From: Ochromonas danica | Lineage: Eukaryota; Sar; Chrysophyceae; Chromulinales; Chromulinaceae | Assembly: GCA_015146655.1 (NCBI GenBank) | Contig: VKHL01000220.1 | Coordinates: 1 to 36,751 of the forward strand | Direction of reading: 5' to 3' | DNA length: 36,751 bases | Shown here: in pieces, positions 1 through 13,127 of the stretch | How the letters are laid out: the number at the start of each line of letters is the position of its first letter | Position numbering within the stretch: position 1 is the stretch's first letter | Made by a program: the position numbers and the translations under genes | The notes under the pieces: generated by a model | Databases searched by the model: none | The model's input: the letters and a program-made list of their open reading frames with translations, nothing else | Told to the model about the DNA's origin: nothing

Positions 1-1617
1 AACACCACAAACCTCAGGAAATTCAGGAATTTTATGAGTTAGGAGTGCTTGAGGAATGCGATAGCACCTGTTCTATATTGGTTTGTAGTCTAAATAGTGA
101 AGTGAGCTTGTGTATACTATTCCGCAGAATCCTTTAATATCATTCCAAAAGCATCTTTTGCGCATACCTTTTAAGCCACTTTTCTGAGACAGGCTGGGCT
201 GGCTTAAAACCATGGTGAGTAACGTGCACGTACCACCAGTATAACACAACTTGTTGATTGATCTGAAGTTACCCTAGCTTGCTCTTCTTTATACTATCAG
301 TATCACTATAGTAAGTAAATGACAGCATGATGTAGGTAATAAGAAGCATCTCTATATATCGACGAAGAGAAAGGTTACTATAATTCAATGAGAGTGCTAT
401 TGAAGTTGTTGCTGTCGTTTGCTGTCGTTTCCTGTTAAGGAACAAAAATCCCGAAATTACCATAACCACCTTGCAAGTTGATAACATCAAATACAGTAAC
501 CATGGGGAGGACAGATAGTAAAGTCCGCACTTGATTATGATTTTTATTTAAGTTCTTAGTTGCTTGCCCGTGGAGAAATACGCTATCTAACCTCTTCAAT
601 ACGCTTGTTGTCAGATATTATTATCTGAAGAAATGAATAATTTAGGCCATTCGTTTTATTTAGCCCTCCCTGTAACTGAAAGTTTAGTGGTCCGCAGGCA
701 ACGCGATCACCAACCAGCATAGCAGTAAAGCTTGTTTTGAAAGCGCATGTGCCATCAGCAATTTCTGAGCATTAGCAGAAAAGGGAGAGTTTGGATGCTA
801 TAAGTATGATGTCCTGTGTGATGTGTAAGTTGGGGATGTCTTGTCTTGTTTCCTTTCGAGACAAGAAGAATGTCCCAGAATCACCACCTGAAGAAAAGAG
901 CCAGACCGGGTTTTGTGCTCATCCATGAGAAGGACAAAGGGTACAACATCTTCATTGGAGAAAGTCGACCTCCTTCCTGATGGAGTCGAAACTTGAGAAT
1001 CATGACAGCACTTCTAGAGTGAGCGAATGCCAACATGGAGGGAGGTGCTGGTTCCATTCATTACTTTCAATCTTATTCATTCATTATTCATGTAACGATC
1101 TGTGTCGTCTGTCTGTATATATCGATTGCACAAGAAGCATCATGCATCGCACGTTCAGCCTTATCACGCATTGAACACTCCTAAATAGCGCGGTATCTGT
1201 CAAGTTTCAATATCGTTTTTTGTGTAAAAGACCGTGGGCGATTGAATTTGGTTCGAAGATAATGCAAAAATGGTCAAAAGGCACAAAACAGATCTGTGAT
1301 ATGGACGAAACACATGTTCGAACAAGCTGATAATGTTCACGGCATGTTGTGTTCTTGTGCTCTCTGAATTTGTATCGATAAATTTCATTTTTCTCGAAAG
1401 TTGTGGTTGTATTTGAAGACAAAATTGCATTTTATATTAACAATTTAAAAATTTGTAAACTGATCACTAGGTTCGTCCCTTGGTCAACCATTGGAGATCT
1501 CGGCTCGAATTTGGCTTCTAAAACCTGGTTTGTTGGAGAGCAACCTCCTTCCAAAAAAATCCTCCACACGCTATTATTGTTTGCGCAGGGTATTATGCTT
1601 AGACAATTTCGGTTGGG
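1..1617. other. Gene-poor left flank, no convincing gene
   Basis: No reading frame here has recognisable homology, and the longest ones are under 80 codons with no domain signature. An open stretch at 822-980 contains a 36-codon ATG frame (870-980) rich in basic and aromatic residues. It could be a terminal exon of an unseen gene, but I cannot name it. A short direct repeat (tgctgtcgtt, two copies) lies near 410-430. The last 200 bases are probably promoter and 5' UTR of the methyltransferase gene that starts at 1618. I saw no tRNA-like box B or snRNA-like sequence. Confidence 0.5.
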
Positions 1618-2499
1618 ATGAAAGGACTGGAAAGCTTTGCAAAACCAAAAGAAAAATGCTTGCTTTCGTCACTGTTTGGTTCTCCAGATGCGATCAACTC
1701 GTCTGATAGTGAGGGAGGAGAGGAAGACGAGAAGCGGGCTGAAGGACAACTGGTCGAGGAAGAAATAATCAAGCGAACATTTGATTCCAAACTACATTCT
1801 GGCAAAGAGATTGTTGTCAATGAGCGAAGGAAAAAGGGGATAGCTCATCAACTTTGGCCGGCAGCTGAGTATCTCGCTGAGTATATTATCAGCCATAAGA
1901 ACGATATTTTCGACTGTCGTCGGCCCTACCTTATGGTTGAACTGGGTGCTGGGTTGGGTCTAACGGGGCTCTTTCTCTGTAATGCGCTCAAAGGCTTCGT
2001 AGATGTGAAGTTGTTATTGACAGATCTGCCTGAAGCCGTCCAGGGACTTTGGGAAGGAATTGAGATGAATGGTTTGAAGAGTCTTGCCTCCGCTGCTGTG
2101 TTGGAATGGGGCAATATTGATCAAGCAGCCCAAGTGGATGATTATCTTGAACATGGACAGCGAAAACTCTTAATTATAGCGTCCGATGTTGTGTATTTCG
2201 AGCATCTCTTCGAACCGCTAGCATCAACAATTCGCTTTCTTTGTGAGCGCTTGGGAGCTACTGTACTTCTGGCACACTTCAAAAGATGGAAGAAAGATCA
2301 GAAATTCTTTGTGTTGTGCAAGAGATATGGTTTAAAAGTGGTTGTGTTGGAAGAGGAAGTGAGCTTTCGTCCACATGAACATACTGGGCAGCCGGAGAAA
2401 ACGATTCGTCGTGTCTACTCCATCAGCAGTGCTGCGGTTGAAAATGGAGAAAGCGATTTGAAGTCAAGTATCATCTATGAACATAATGCTGTAATATAA
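1618..2499 (+). CDS. METTL21/FAM86-like protein lysine methyltransferase
   Basis: Single-exon protein of 293 residues. The fold is a class I (seven-beta-strand) SAM-dependent methyltransferase. Residues about 70-80 contain the conserved IAHQLWPAAEYLAEY segment that precedes the SAM site. Motif I reads VELGAGLGLTG (about 104-114). An acidic loop follows (LLTDLPEAV), then EWG, then the family post-motif DVVYFEHLFEPL near residue 190. This DxxY-type motif is typical of the METTL21/METTL22/FAM86 group, which methylates lysines on chaperones and translation factors. The N-terminal 45 residues are acidic and poorly conserved. The ATG at 1618 is the first in frame after a stop at 1600. The gene converges on the tubulin-tyrosine ligase gene with only 40 bp between stop codons. 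The family is clear but the substrate cannot be read from the sequence. Confidence 0.88.
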   Translation: MKGLESFAKPKEKCLLSSLFGSPDAINSSDSEGGEEDEKRAEGQLVEEEIIKRTFDSKLHSGKEIVVNERRKKGIAHQLWPAAEYLAEYIISHKNDIFDCRRPYLMVELGAGLGLTGLFLCNALKGFVDVKLLLTDLPEAVQGLWEGIEMNGLKSLASAAVLEWGNIDQAAQVDDYLEHGQRKLLIIASDVVYFEHLFEPLASTIRFLCERLGATVLLAHFKRWKKDQKFFVLCKRYGLKVVVLEEEVSFRPHEHTGQPEKTIRRVYSISSAAVENGESDLKSSIIYEHNAVI

Positions 2500-2539
2500 G
2501 TTTCATGGTGCAGAAAGTCGTCCTTTTTCATCAACATGA

Positions 2540-3772
2540 TCAATTATAGTTGGACAGTATATCCTTTTGATGCTTTTTCATGAAGCACTTCCACCGAAGA
2601 AGGTTTCTTTCCAGCTGGTGACCACGCAAAGTTTCGTCATTTCTTCCATCCTCAGGGCCCTCATAATGAATTCGATGCCAGTTAACAGCAAGTTCTTCTT
2701 CAGTCCTATCGTTCAGTCCTACTGTGGGACAGATAAGCAGACGAAGAGCTTGAAGCATCATTCTGTCATAGAGGAGATCTTCCGCTTCTCGATTATTTTG
2801 ACTTGATTCCAGACCCGGTAAACGATTAACCTCCAAAAGATGCAGCTCCCCATCTTGATCCGCAATTAGATCCAGGCCATAGAAATCAAAATGGAGAGAA
2901 CTTCTTTGCTCAGACAGATATGGATGAACTGCCTGGATAAGTTTGCCATAAATTAGTTTGAGTTTCGACCAGAGCATTGGATACTCTCGTGAAAGGAGGC
3001 AGGGGATCTGTCCCGGGTGATGAGGATACTTCTTATTGATCGACAGGTTAGTCACATAGCGACGTAGCTGAGAGACATAATCATCAAAAGAGGCTGGAGG
3101 TGTGTTGCAGGAACTGGTAATATCGTCGTAGTCCATAGAGGAAGTTAAAAGGAAGCAGTATTCGTGCAAGTAGGCTGACAAGTCACCTTTGAGAAGCGCA
3201 TAGCAACGAAAGTGAAATTTTCGGCCTTGTAAGAGCAATGGACGCTGCACATAGCGTTGGATGACCATCTCTTCCTCTGGTAGTTGCCGGCCAACCACAC
3301 CATAATTCTTGCCATGCACCACATACACATCCCGACCACCGTTCGCAGCACTGGACTTAACCACCCACCATTCATTATTATCATCATTATCATCATCATT
3401 TTCTTTATCAAACCATTTTCTTTCCATCCATTCAAGAACGTCGCTTTTCGTTCTGGCAACGAACGTCCGGGGCAAGGACTGCACGAGGCAACCAACGTAA
3501 GCCAGATTACTCTTCGATTCAAGGACACAAGAATTGTGCAATCGGTTCAGTACTTTAGCACCATTATGAACGTCACGGTAAGATCTCTCACAATACGTCT
3601 CCCAAACAAAATGCACGTTGGTTGCGGAATCGCTCATGGGCTGGAAACGCAGCTTCTCATGGACAAGGGGAAGAAGTGGCTCCAACCGCTCTACAGATTG
3701 TTTGCCCGTTATTCGATAGGTGAGGATAATAACTTCGGCTTGAGGAGACGAATTCAACAGTATGGCTGCCAT
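2540..3772 (-). CDS. Tubulin-tyrosine ligase family protein
   Basis: Single-exon protein of 410 residues with an ATP-grasp TTL domain, which ligates an amino acid (tyrosine or glutamate) to tubulin. Visible landmarks in order are WWVVKSSAANGGRDVYVV (nucleotide-binding), EEMVIQRYVQRPLLLQGRKF, FHFRCYALL, the NLSIN segment seen in TTL/TTLL enzymes, and LHFDFYGLDLIAD followed by LHLLEVNRLPGL, which carries the metal-binding Glu and Asn. Its length is close to classical TTL (about 380 residues) and it lacks the long extensions of polyglutamylases, so a simple TTL-like enzyme is most likely, though specificity is not certain. A low-complexity Asp/Asn run (DDDNDDN, encoded by trinucleotides near 3375-3402) interrupts the region before the nucleotide-binding motif. 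The gene is tail-to-tail with the methyltransferase. Confidence 0.9.
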   Translation of the reverse strand: MAAILLNSSPQAEVIILTYRITGKQSVERLEPLLPLVHEKLRFQPMSDSATNVHFVWETYCERSYRDVHNGAKVLNRLHNSCVLESKSNLAYVGCLVQSLPRTFVARTKSDVLEWMERKWFDKENDDDNDDNNEWWVVKSSAANGGRDVYVVHGKNYGVVGRQLPEEEMVIQRYVQRPLLLQGRKFHFRCYALLKGDLSAYLHEYCFLLTSSMDYDDITSSCNTPPASFDDYVSQLRRYVTNLSINKKYPHHPGQIPCLLSREYPMLWSKLKLIYGKLIQAVHPYLSEQRSSLHFDFYGLDLIADQDGELHLLEVNRLPGLESSQNNREAEDLLYDRMMLQALRLLICPTVGLNDRTEEELAVNWHRIHYEGPEDGRNDETLRGHQLERNLLRWKCFMKKHQKDILSNYN

Positions 3773-3981
3773 ATCTTTGTTTGGGCTTTCTGTGCTCTGT
3801 ACTGTATTGTTCGTCCAGTCCTGGGTATCTGTTTATTCTGTTAAACGGTTTTTCAGAATTTTGAAATCTGAATGGACTGATTTGAACATCTATTTCATCA
3901 TGGTCTAGCTAACATGTCATTATGCTTAGATTTAGCATTCATTAGTCTCAAATCAAATATGATTGCGACAACATTTTTAAC

Positions 3982-6655
<2,674 letters not shown>

Positions 6656-6905
6656 TCAAGTGGAATCTGGAATAATAGTAAACCCCTAGGCTACGCGTGT
6701 CAAGAGCTGTTGTCCCAGTAGTTCAGATGATGGTCAGCCGAGGATCTCTCAACCGCGCAAGCAGCACTGTTGTGAGCCTGTTAGAAAAAAACCCGAAATT
6801 GTGGTTTCTGCGCGGTTGTGGGCGTTGTTTGTCAAGACTGATCGAGGCATCGAGAAAAGAACACAGAGAGGTCAAACAAAATTCACTCCTTTGGGCTTCA
6901 TCACT

Positions 6906-8938
6906 ATGGATTCCAAATATGAAGATGAACCTCCCTCTGCGAAGGTTTTGGAAGAGGGTTATAATCAGACATACATAATCTTGACAAGGGATGAAAAGGC
7001 GGCGAGCGAAGTCGGCCATGAAGTCCTTTTTAGATGCGGCAATTGGTGCTATAAAGGGTTGGTTCAGTTCAATGATTTGAATATTAATCTAGAGGAAGTA
7101 CCTTTGGTCATTCCAACATTGCAGAAGCAGCAAGGATCGCTGCGTTATTTCTGCACCGCGAAAAGGTATGCCCTCTGTTTCCTGTCTTGTCTGATGTCCG
7201 ACTTATTGAACTATGTCATCACAGCGTCCCTCCCTCCTCTGAGTACCATGGTCCTATGCAGTTCATGGAAGAGGCCCTCAACTTTCTTGCGCGGGAACTG
7301 ACTTGTGATGAAGTTGAGCGCGAGCTGGCCAAAATGTCCAATGTTTTCCCCTGGATTGAAGATGAGAGTGCTGCCACTTACTTCGAACTTTCAATCCCTT
7401 CTCCACCCGCCTTTCTCGATCGTGTACGTCTTGTTGCCTCAAAGACTTATGCTCGTGGTCTTATTGTTATTACACTATATTTCGCCTCGGCTCTGTACTG
7501 TGTAATCCTTTCCGGGGAAGGAGATCAACCGTTGTTAGATGTACGTTTCCCGGATCTATCTCGACACAATCAGGGTGTGATGTTACGTTCTTACTCTGGA
7601 CGCCTTTTTGGCAAGCTCACTCTTTGGCATGCCTTATCAGCCTTCACTTCCGCTTCAACTGCGCCTGCTGGGGCTGATAGTAAGGGTGCGACTGTTCTCA
7701 AACGTGAGTTACCGCGTTTGAAAACGCTAGATCTATCATCTGTGCGCTATGAGCAGACCTATGTTATTCTACGATCTGCTGGTGGGGCAGGAACAGCAGT
7801 TGGTGGTGCTGGTGCTGGAGCCGAGACTTCATCCAGTATGTATCACGATGTTATGTTTCGTTTCGGATCGTGGTGTTATGCAGGCCGCGTGCAACTGACA
7901 GCTCAGCTCAGTCTGCAGGATTTGCCTTACCTTATTCCTGCTCTGCGCATGCAACAGTCGAGACTCGATTATGTCTGTGATGTAACTGCCTTGCCTGTGA
8001 CCAGTCCCTTTGCAGAGATCCTCAGTTACCTACATCCACTTGGCGAAGCGGTCGAACGCTTGTTATTAGGTAATGAGGAGGAAGTGTTATTGGTGTTACG
8101 CAAACACTATGGTGATATCTCTTCAAACGCGAATGAAGGCGACGACGAAGACTATTATGATACTCGGGAAGCCTTCTTCGAGTTCTCACTTGCTCTTCCC
8201 ATAGAGCTACAAAGGTGAGTTATTATTGGTTTTCTTCTCTTATCTGCAACTTACAAGTTTTTTGTTGTTGTTTTTGCTTTTAGGAAATTTGATGGTGTTG
8301 AAATGGTTGTCTCCAAAGTCTACCATCCCTCAGGTATAATCACTATCTCAGCTTTCTTTCAAGGTGCCGTTTTCGTCAGCCTCCAGGGAACCAATTCTTC
8401 AGAGCATCCATTACTTGACAGTCGCTTTCCTTTCTTTCTTTACACTTCTCCTGCCTCTGTTTCTTCTGATGAAGTACGGAGTGAGGGAGAAGCGGTTGGC
8501 TATACCTTACAGCGCTGGGAGCGAGGGCTGCCTTCATGGCCAGCGCTACGTCGCCTGACTCTTTGGCTTCCTCGTGTTTCTTCACCTAGCCCGAACCCGC
8601 CGGACTTGCTACAAGAGAGGGTTGCTGAGGATAAGACTATTGGAGAGGTGAAAAAGGATGAGAATGAAAACGACGGTAAATATGGCAACTTTCCTGATGC
8701 ATCTCCAGTTGCAGAGGTGGTTCGCGTGGCTGAGAGTAAAGATACCAAGGTTGGCGTTAGCTCTCCAAGTCATGGGTATAAACAAGCTTTACCACATCAT
8801 CTGCCACGGTTGGAAAATGCGCAGTTGTCGCAACGTTTAGAGACCATTCGTGCAGCTATGGGAGACGAGGGGCTGCGTGCTCCATGGGACCTAAAAGGCC
8901 GGCCACTGTCACTTGGTCCTCCACGTGAGAGTAAGTGA
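6906..8938 (+). CDS. Unknown protein with a tandemly duplicated ~230-residue domain (3 exons)
   Basis: Exons are 6906-7165, 7225-8214 and 8284-8938, giving 634 residues with both introns at phase 2. I do not recognise the family. The protein is built from two homologous halves. Residues about 17-225 and 260-515 share YxQTYxIL, then FRxGxWCYxGxVQ, then xxLPxxIPxLxxQQxxLxYxC, and later a GxxxIxxxF segment, QPLLDxRFP/HPLLDxRFP and an LTLW motif before a leucine-rich stretch. The C-terminal 115 residues are charged and low-complexity, ending shortly after GLRAPWDLKGRPLSLGPP. There is no signal peptide or clear transmembrane span. An upstream in-frame ATG at 6801 would add 35 unconserved residues, so I prefer 6906. 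The last codons overlap a good donor-like string (GTAAGT at 8931), but no in-frame acceptor continues into the next gene. Function is unknown; the FxxGxWCYxG core is the best search seed. Confidence 0.8.
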
Positions 8939-9114
8939 TGCTGATTAAGTCAAGCTTAATTATAAAACTGTGGTGCTTTTCGTATTTTTTCTCCCTTCCA
9001 TATTATTCGATATTTTTCTCTCATTTTCGCACTTTCCGGGGCTTCGCTCTTGAGGTTGAGCTGCAGAGCTTCTGGCTTCAAAGCAGAAAGAAAGCTTGCA
9101 AATCAACCAGCAAG

Positions 9115-10804
9115 ATGACATCCCCATGGCTGATTGCATGCATTTGTTATTGCCTTTTCAATCCGACTTGTGGCTTTCTCTTGCATAAAGCCTCTGTGTT
9201 GCCAAGTAATCTACTGCATCAATCTGCATGGCACCGCAAAGCTCAAGCCACTGATATTGATTTAAACAAGTCTATTCTAAAGGTTCCGTCAAATGCTTGG
9301 CGCTGGCCTCCGCAATGGCCTTTTCAGCCAACTAGCTTTGAGAAGCTTTCGAGTGCAAACTTGAACCTCACAACTATTCCCACTGGATTGTACCTTGATC
9401 ATCTTAACCAACACGTCAAGTTAGAAGGGCAAAAGGTTCTGTTCATTTGTGATAAATGTCACCACCCATCTTACAATGAGAGCTCATTGCGAATAAACAG
9501 TGATGTGGTGTACTCAACCGTTGAAGACTTTGCTGAAATAGTGAAACAATTCCCGCATGAACACTTTGATACAATTATTGTGCTTGGTGCTGTCCATACA
9601 GTGACTTCTCCACTGGAATTGTATTTCTCCTTGTGGCAACTCCTTAAGTTTTCTGGTCAGAGTTTCTCTATATTCCCAGGAGATCGGTTAGTGACAAGTG
9701 ATGATGGTCTGCCTATCAAACTGTGGGCTGAAGCAACAGATGAGCAGCGCATTTGGATCACAGGAGCCTATTATCACTATTCTCAGCGTGAAGGTTGGAC
9801 TAATTTGGAAGCTTTTGATATAACAGGAACCACGGGAGACCAGTTAATGCAGTTCACTGTGTCATCCTCGCCCTCCTCTCTTTTACCAATCTTCGCTGTC
9901 CATGCCAACAAAATAGCACTACCAGATCTCGACAGTGAGGAAGGAATGAATAAGTTAATCAACCTTTTTCTGATCAACGACGATGTTAGCATCACCTCTA
10001 CTAATGCCGGAGACCTCAACTTTAATGCTGATGCAAACTTCAAGAGTAATTTGGAACAATTAGATCGAACTCTTCTCTCTCTGCGTCTTTCGAATGATCT
10101 TAATGGCGAAGAAGATGTCCAAGAGGTGAAGCAACTTTGTAGGCGTATTCGCGATATTTATTCAGTGCTGAAAGGTTTGTTTTCATCGCTGTCATACATT
10201 TTTTAAGGTTTTGTGACAATGGTTTGTTTCAAACAGATGTGCAAGATACGGTCATTCCCAAGCCCGCCAAAGCGGCTCTGGCTTCATTGGTTGTAAAGCA
10301 AGTAAGAGCTTATGTGTAAACTTGCGGTTTTGGTTCTTGTGAGGTTAGTTATTTATTTTTGTTCAGTGGCGCATAGGAGACGAAGTGCAACGGGATTCGT
10401 TGAAGCGTGCTGTGGGCTTGGCCACTCCTGATGAAGAGTTTTGGTTACCTTTAGGTCAGGCCACCGCTTCGATGTATCCCATGCAAAAGATTTTTTTGCT
10501 TGCTGATATCATCAACTCGATGACTCGAGCGGAAAGATCCGCCCTGTTATTGCGACTTCCTTCCTTAATTGTTGATGCTCAGCAAATCATTTCGAATCGT
10601 CTGTCGGAAGTGAAGGAGGCTGATGTACAAACATTTGCTGCCAGTTTGTGCCTATCAGATTATCTACTCTTAGAACAATCATTGGGGGCAGATGCTGCTG
10701 AGCGTCTTCTTCGCTGGCTGAGAACCTGCTCCTTGGAAATCTTGGAGCAGAAGCTCACTGATGTTACGAGCCTGAACACTCGTATGCATTTACCAGAGAA
10801 GTAA
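9115..10804 (+). CDS. Methyltransferase-like protein, signal/transit-like leader, C-terminal extension (3 exons)
   Basis: Exons are 9115-10174, 10237-10301 and 10367-10804, giving 520 residues. The N-terminus is a hydrophobic signal-like stretch ending NPTCGF, followed by about 35 Ser/His/Lys-rich residues with few acids. This resembles the bipartite plastid presequence of algae with secondary plastids (Phe at the cleavage site). Residues about 60-90 have WRWPPQWPFQPTSFEKL, and about 205-240 have LPIKLWAEATDEQRIWITGAYYHYS. Both match, from memory, a plant/algal SAM-methyltransferase-like family often plastid-located. However, the usual SAM-binding D-L-C-S-S-W segment is replaced by FICDKCHH, so catalysis is doubtful. 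Residues after 370 form a helical domain (GDEVQRDSLKRAVGLA... LIVDAQQII) that I cannot name. Plastid location is an inference. The stop TAA at 10802 overlaps a GTAAGG donor-like string. Confidence 0.75.
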
Positions 10805-10977
10805 GGATTGTCTCTTCTTCGTTTGGGTGAGGGCAATGTAACACGTAAAAAGAAGGCTAAAAGTCAATAGTATGTCTCAAATATGCTTTCGAGATGCCCA
10901 TAAACTCTACACAAGAAGTGTACAATTTTCAACTACACAAACGAGGGTTATTCTACACAGCGAACCATAGTATCTCA

Positions 10978-12909
10978 TTAAATGGCAACCTCGTCTTCTA
11001 GGAAAGCGTATTCAAACTTAAAATCAGACTTGATGCGTTGGCACCATCCTGCTTCGTAGTCGAAATACACATATGTACCTTCTTCGAAGTCATCAGTGGC
11101 CACCTTAGGTTCCGAATGTCTCTGGAACCAAGTGGAGTACTTTTTGTGAAAGCGCCAGGATGATCTGCGCAGTCGCTTGGCAGCTAAGTATTGAGCATAA
11201 CTCGCTTGCTGGAAGTAAAAACAGAAGAATTGTGTATCTAAGTTGATCTTGTCAAAGAGAGCTTGCGTTTCCGCGGGAGTGCTGAACAGCGGTTGTGTGG
11301 GAAAAGAGGGATGAGCATAGTTGTAGCGATTGCGAGGAACATAACTACTGGTCGATCCACGCTCACTCTCAAAATCTGTGTAAGTCATCGAAATCTTGAG
11401 TTGATTGTAGATCGCCGCCAGCTCAGGAGGCATCGTATTGACTGGAGTAGGTGTTGAAGCATTACTAGATAGTGTGCTGCTTGGAGCTCCTCCAACCGAG
11501 TTTTGTAGACGATTCTCTGGTAGCATGTTATTAGCCATCTGAAGGGAGCTAATAGACTGTGCCAGACTATTCATGTCATCACTATCAGTGGTTGCAGTCA
11601 CACCAGGTGCCACAGCACACGCTGAGGAGGGGTTTGGCGTGCAAACTTCAACAGCAGGCGTTGAAGGGGTAGATGGAGACGCCACTTGGACATTCGGAGA
11701 TTGTACGGTTGACGCCCCAACGGAATCAGCCAGAACAGCAGTTGAGGGATTTTGAACCGACTGCACAACAGAGTTTAAAACTGGTTGTTGACTGGGTTGA
11801 GGAACGATCTGCTGTGCCTGCTGAGGCGTGTTCGCAGCTTGAGGAAGAGGAGTTGTGGAGGAAGAGGAGTGAGTGCCCGCAACAACAGCAGCAACACTAG
11901 GCGCCCCCTGTGCACCAATTTTTGGCGAAGCCTTGGTAACACTTCGCACCGTTCCTGTATCTTCTTCCTTCTCTTTGTCTTTGCTCTTTGATGACCCAGA
12001 GGACACAGGCTTGGGTGTAGATTGTGCACTGGCCACAACATCTTTCTTCTCTTTCTTCGATCCAGTGGGAACGTTAACTTTTCCTGTCGCTGTGATCACG
12101 TTGGTCACAGGGTTCGTTGCTACCTTATGATCCTCGTCTCGGACATCTTCCTCGTCTTTATGATTGTTGTGACGCGGTGGGAGGTCGAACGAAACAGCTG
12201 CTCCCAAAGCATCGAGACCCAGATCTTCGTAGATATCAAACTCATGCTCAACCCCATATGCACCATCATCGTCAGCTGCTGATTCGATATAGTAGTCCAA
12301 AGAATCTTTGACGCTATCCAGTCCACTGGGGTCCAGCTCCTCGTGATCAAGCAATTTGATGATCAACTCTAATCGAGAGATATGCCACTTGTGCTTGCTG
12401 ATACGATTATCACACTTTTCAAGGAGCTCTTTATTCTTGTTTTTGGCCTTGGTGTTCAGAAGGATTTTCTCTTTCTCCAACTCCACCGTATTGACAAGGT
12501 CCTGAAGCTGTTCAATGCATTCATTGATCCACACTCGCTTCTCCTCGCGTGCCGCTTCCTTGGGGTCTAGTCGCGCCTCTCGGGCAAGACCCTCTTTAGA
12601 GTATGCTTTGGTCTTCGTGTCCTTCTCACATATCTTGAACTGTTCCATTTTGGACTCGATGGTGCGTCGCGCCTCAAGCAACTGGGTCTTGTCTTTAATG
12701 TCACCGCTGCTTATCCAGCTCTTGATCTGATCACGTAGGCGCTGGAGTTTCTTAATCTCCTTTTTCAGATCTGCTTCATATTTTTCCTTCAAGGATTGAG
12801 ACTCGGCCGCATAGACTTTCTCCCAAATGGAATCGAACACTTCCACACCTTCTTCCATTTTCTTCAGCACCTGCTGGATCTCCGTCAGGAGTTTTCTATT
12901 GGCAGCCAT
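10978..12909 (-). CDS. CNOT3: CCR4-NOT complex subunit NOT3
   Basis: Single-exon protein of 643 residues. CNOT3/Not3 is a scaffold subunit of the CCR4-NOT deadenylase, which shortens mRNA poly(A) tails and represses translation. The N-terminal coiled-coil Not3 domain is unmistakable: EKYEADLKKEIKKLQRLRDQI (about 43-63), then KDKTQLLEARRTIESKMEQFK and TKAYSKEGL. The middle 280 residues are Ser/Thr/Pro/Gln/Val-rich and disordered. The C-terminal NOT box runs from about 535, with SFPTQPLFSTPAETQALFD, FFCFYFQQASYAQYLAAKRL, WRFHKKYSTWFQRH and GTYVYFDYEAGWCQRIKSDF to the end. An ATG three codons upstream (12918) also exists. I chose 12909 because MAANRKLL aligns with the conserved animal start MADKRKLQ. 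It is head-to-head with RFT1, with about 220 bp between starts. Confidence 0.96.
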   Translation of the reverse strand: MAANRKLLTEIQQVLKKMEEGVEVFDSIWEKVYAAESQSLKEKYEADLKKEIKKLQRLRDQIKSWISSGDIKDKTQLLEARRTIESKMEQFKICEKDTKTKAYSKEGLAREARLDPKEAAREEKRVWINECIEQLQDLVNTVELEKEKILLNTKAKNKNKELLEKCDNRISKHKWHISRLELIIKLLDHEELDPSGLDSVKDSLDYYIESAADDDGAYGVEHEFDIYEDLGLDALGAAVSFDLPPRHNNHKDEEDVRDEDHKVATNPVTNVITATGKVNVPTGSKKEKKDVVASAQSTPKPVSSGSSKSKDKEKEEDTGTVRSVTKASPKIGAQGAPSVAAVVAGTHSSSSTTPLPQAANTPQQAQQIVPQPSQQPVLNSVVQSVQNPSTAVLADSVGASTVQSPNVQVASPSTPSTPAVEVCTPNPSSACAVAPGVTATTDSDDMNSLAQSISSLQMANNMLPENRLQNSVGGAPSSTLSSNASTPTPVNTMPPELAAIYNQLKISMTYTDFESERGSTSSYVPRNRYNYAHPSFPTQPLFSTPAETQALFDKINLDTQFFCFYFQQASYAQYLAAKRLRRSSWRFHKKYSTWFQRHSEPKVATDDFEEGTYVYFDYEAGWCQRIKSDFKFEYAFLEDEVAI

Positions 12910-13127
12910 GATTCTCAAGGACGGTGATCTTATCCTTTCAACCAGGCAATTTGTAGTGCTGTTTGTTTCCCGCTAGTCAAAGACGGACAAGTGCGAAGAA
13001 GCGACAGGCAGCAAGCAGTCAACTTGCTGAGGGCGAGTTAAGTTAAGGAGTCAAAGTCTAAGGAAATGTTTTAAGTAAATACACAAATCTGCTGACCAAC
13101 TTTCCAGTTTCAATCAGATGAGTTGGG

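Noticed and set aside
3-156. A short frame with a faint resemblance to the start of a Ty3/gypsy-type reverse transcriptase (EIQEFYELGVLEE).
   Set aside because: Only about 30 residues match by eye, with no flanking pol, integrase or terminal repeats. At most it is a very old fragment cut by the window edge.
3284-3844. 186-codon plus-strand frame with Ile-rich run.
   Set aside because: It is antisense to the conserved tubulin-tyrosine ligase, and the Ile run is the reverse of the Asp/Asn trinucleotide tract.
8931-9114. GTAAGT at 8931 as a donor fusing the duplicated-domain gene to the methyltransferase-like gene.
   Set aside because: The obvious acceptor near 9066 is out of frame with the 9115 gene, the stop TGA at 8936 is compatible with the first gene, and a signal peptide begins at 9115.
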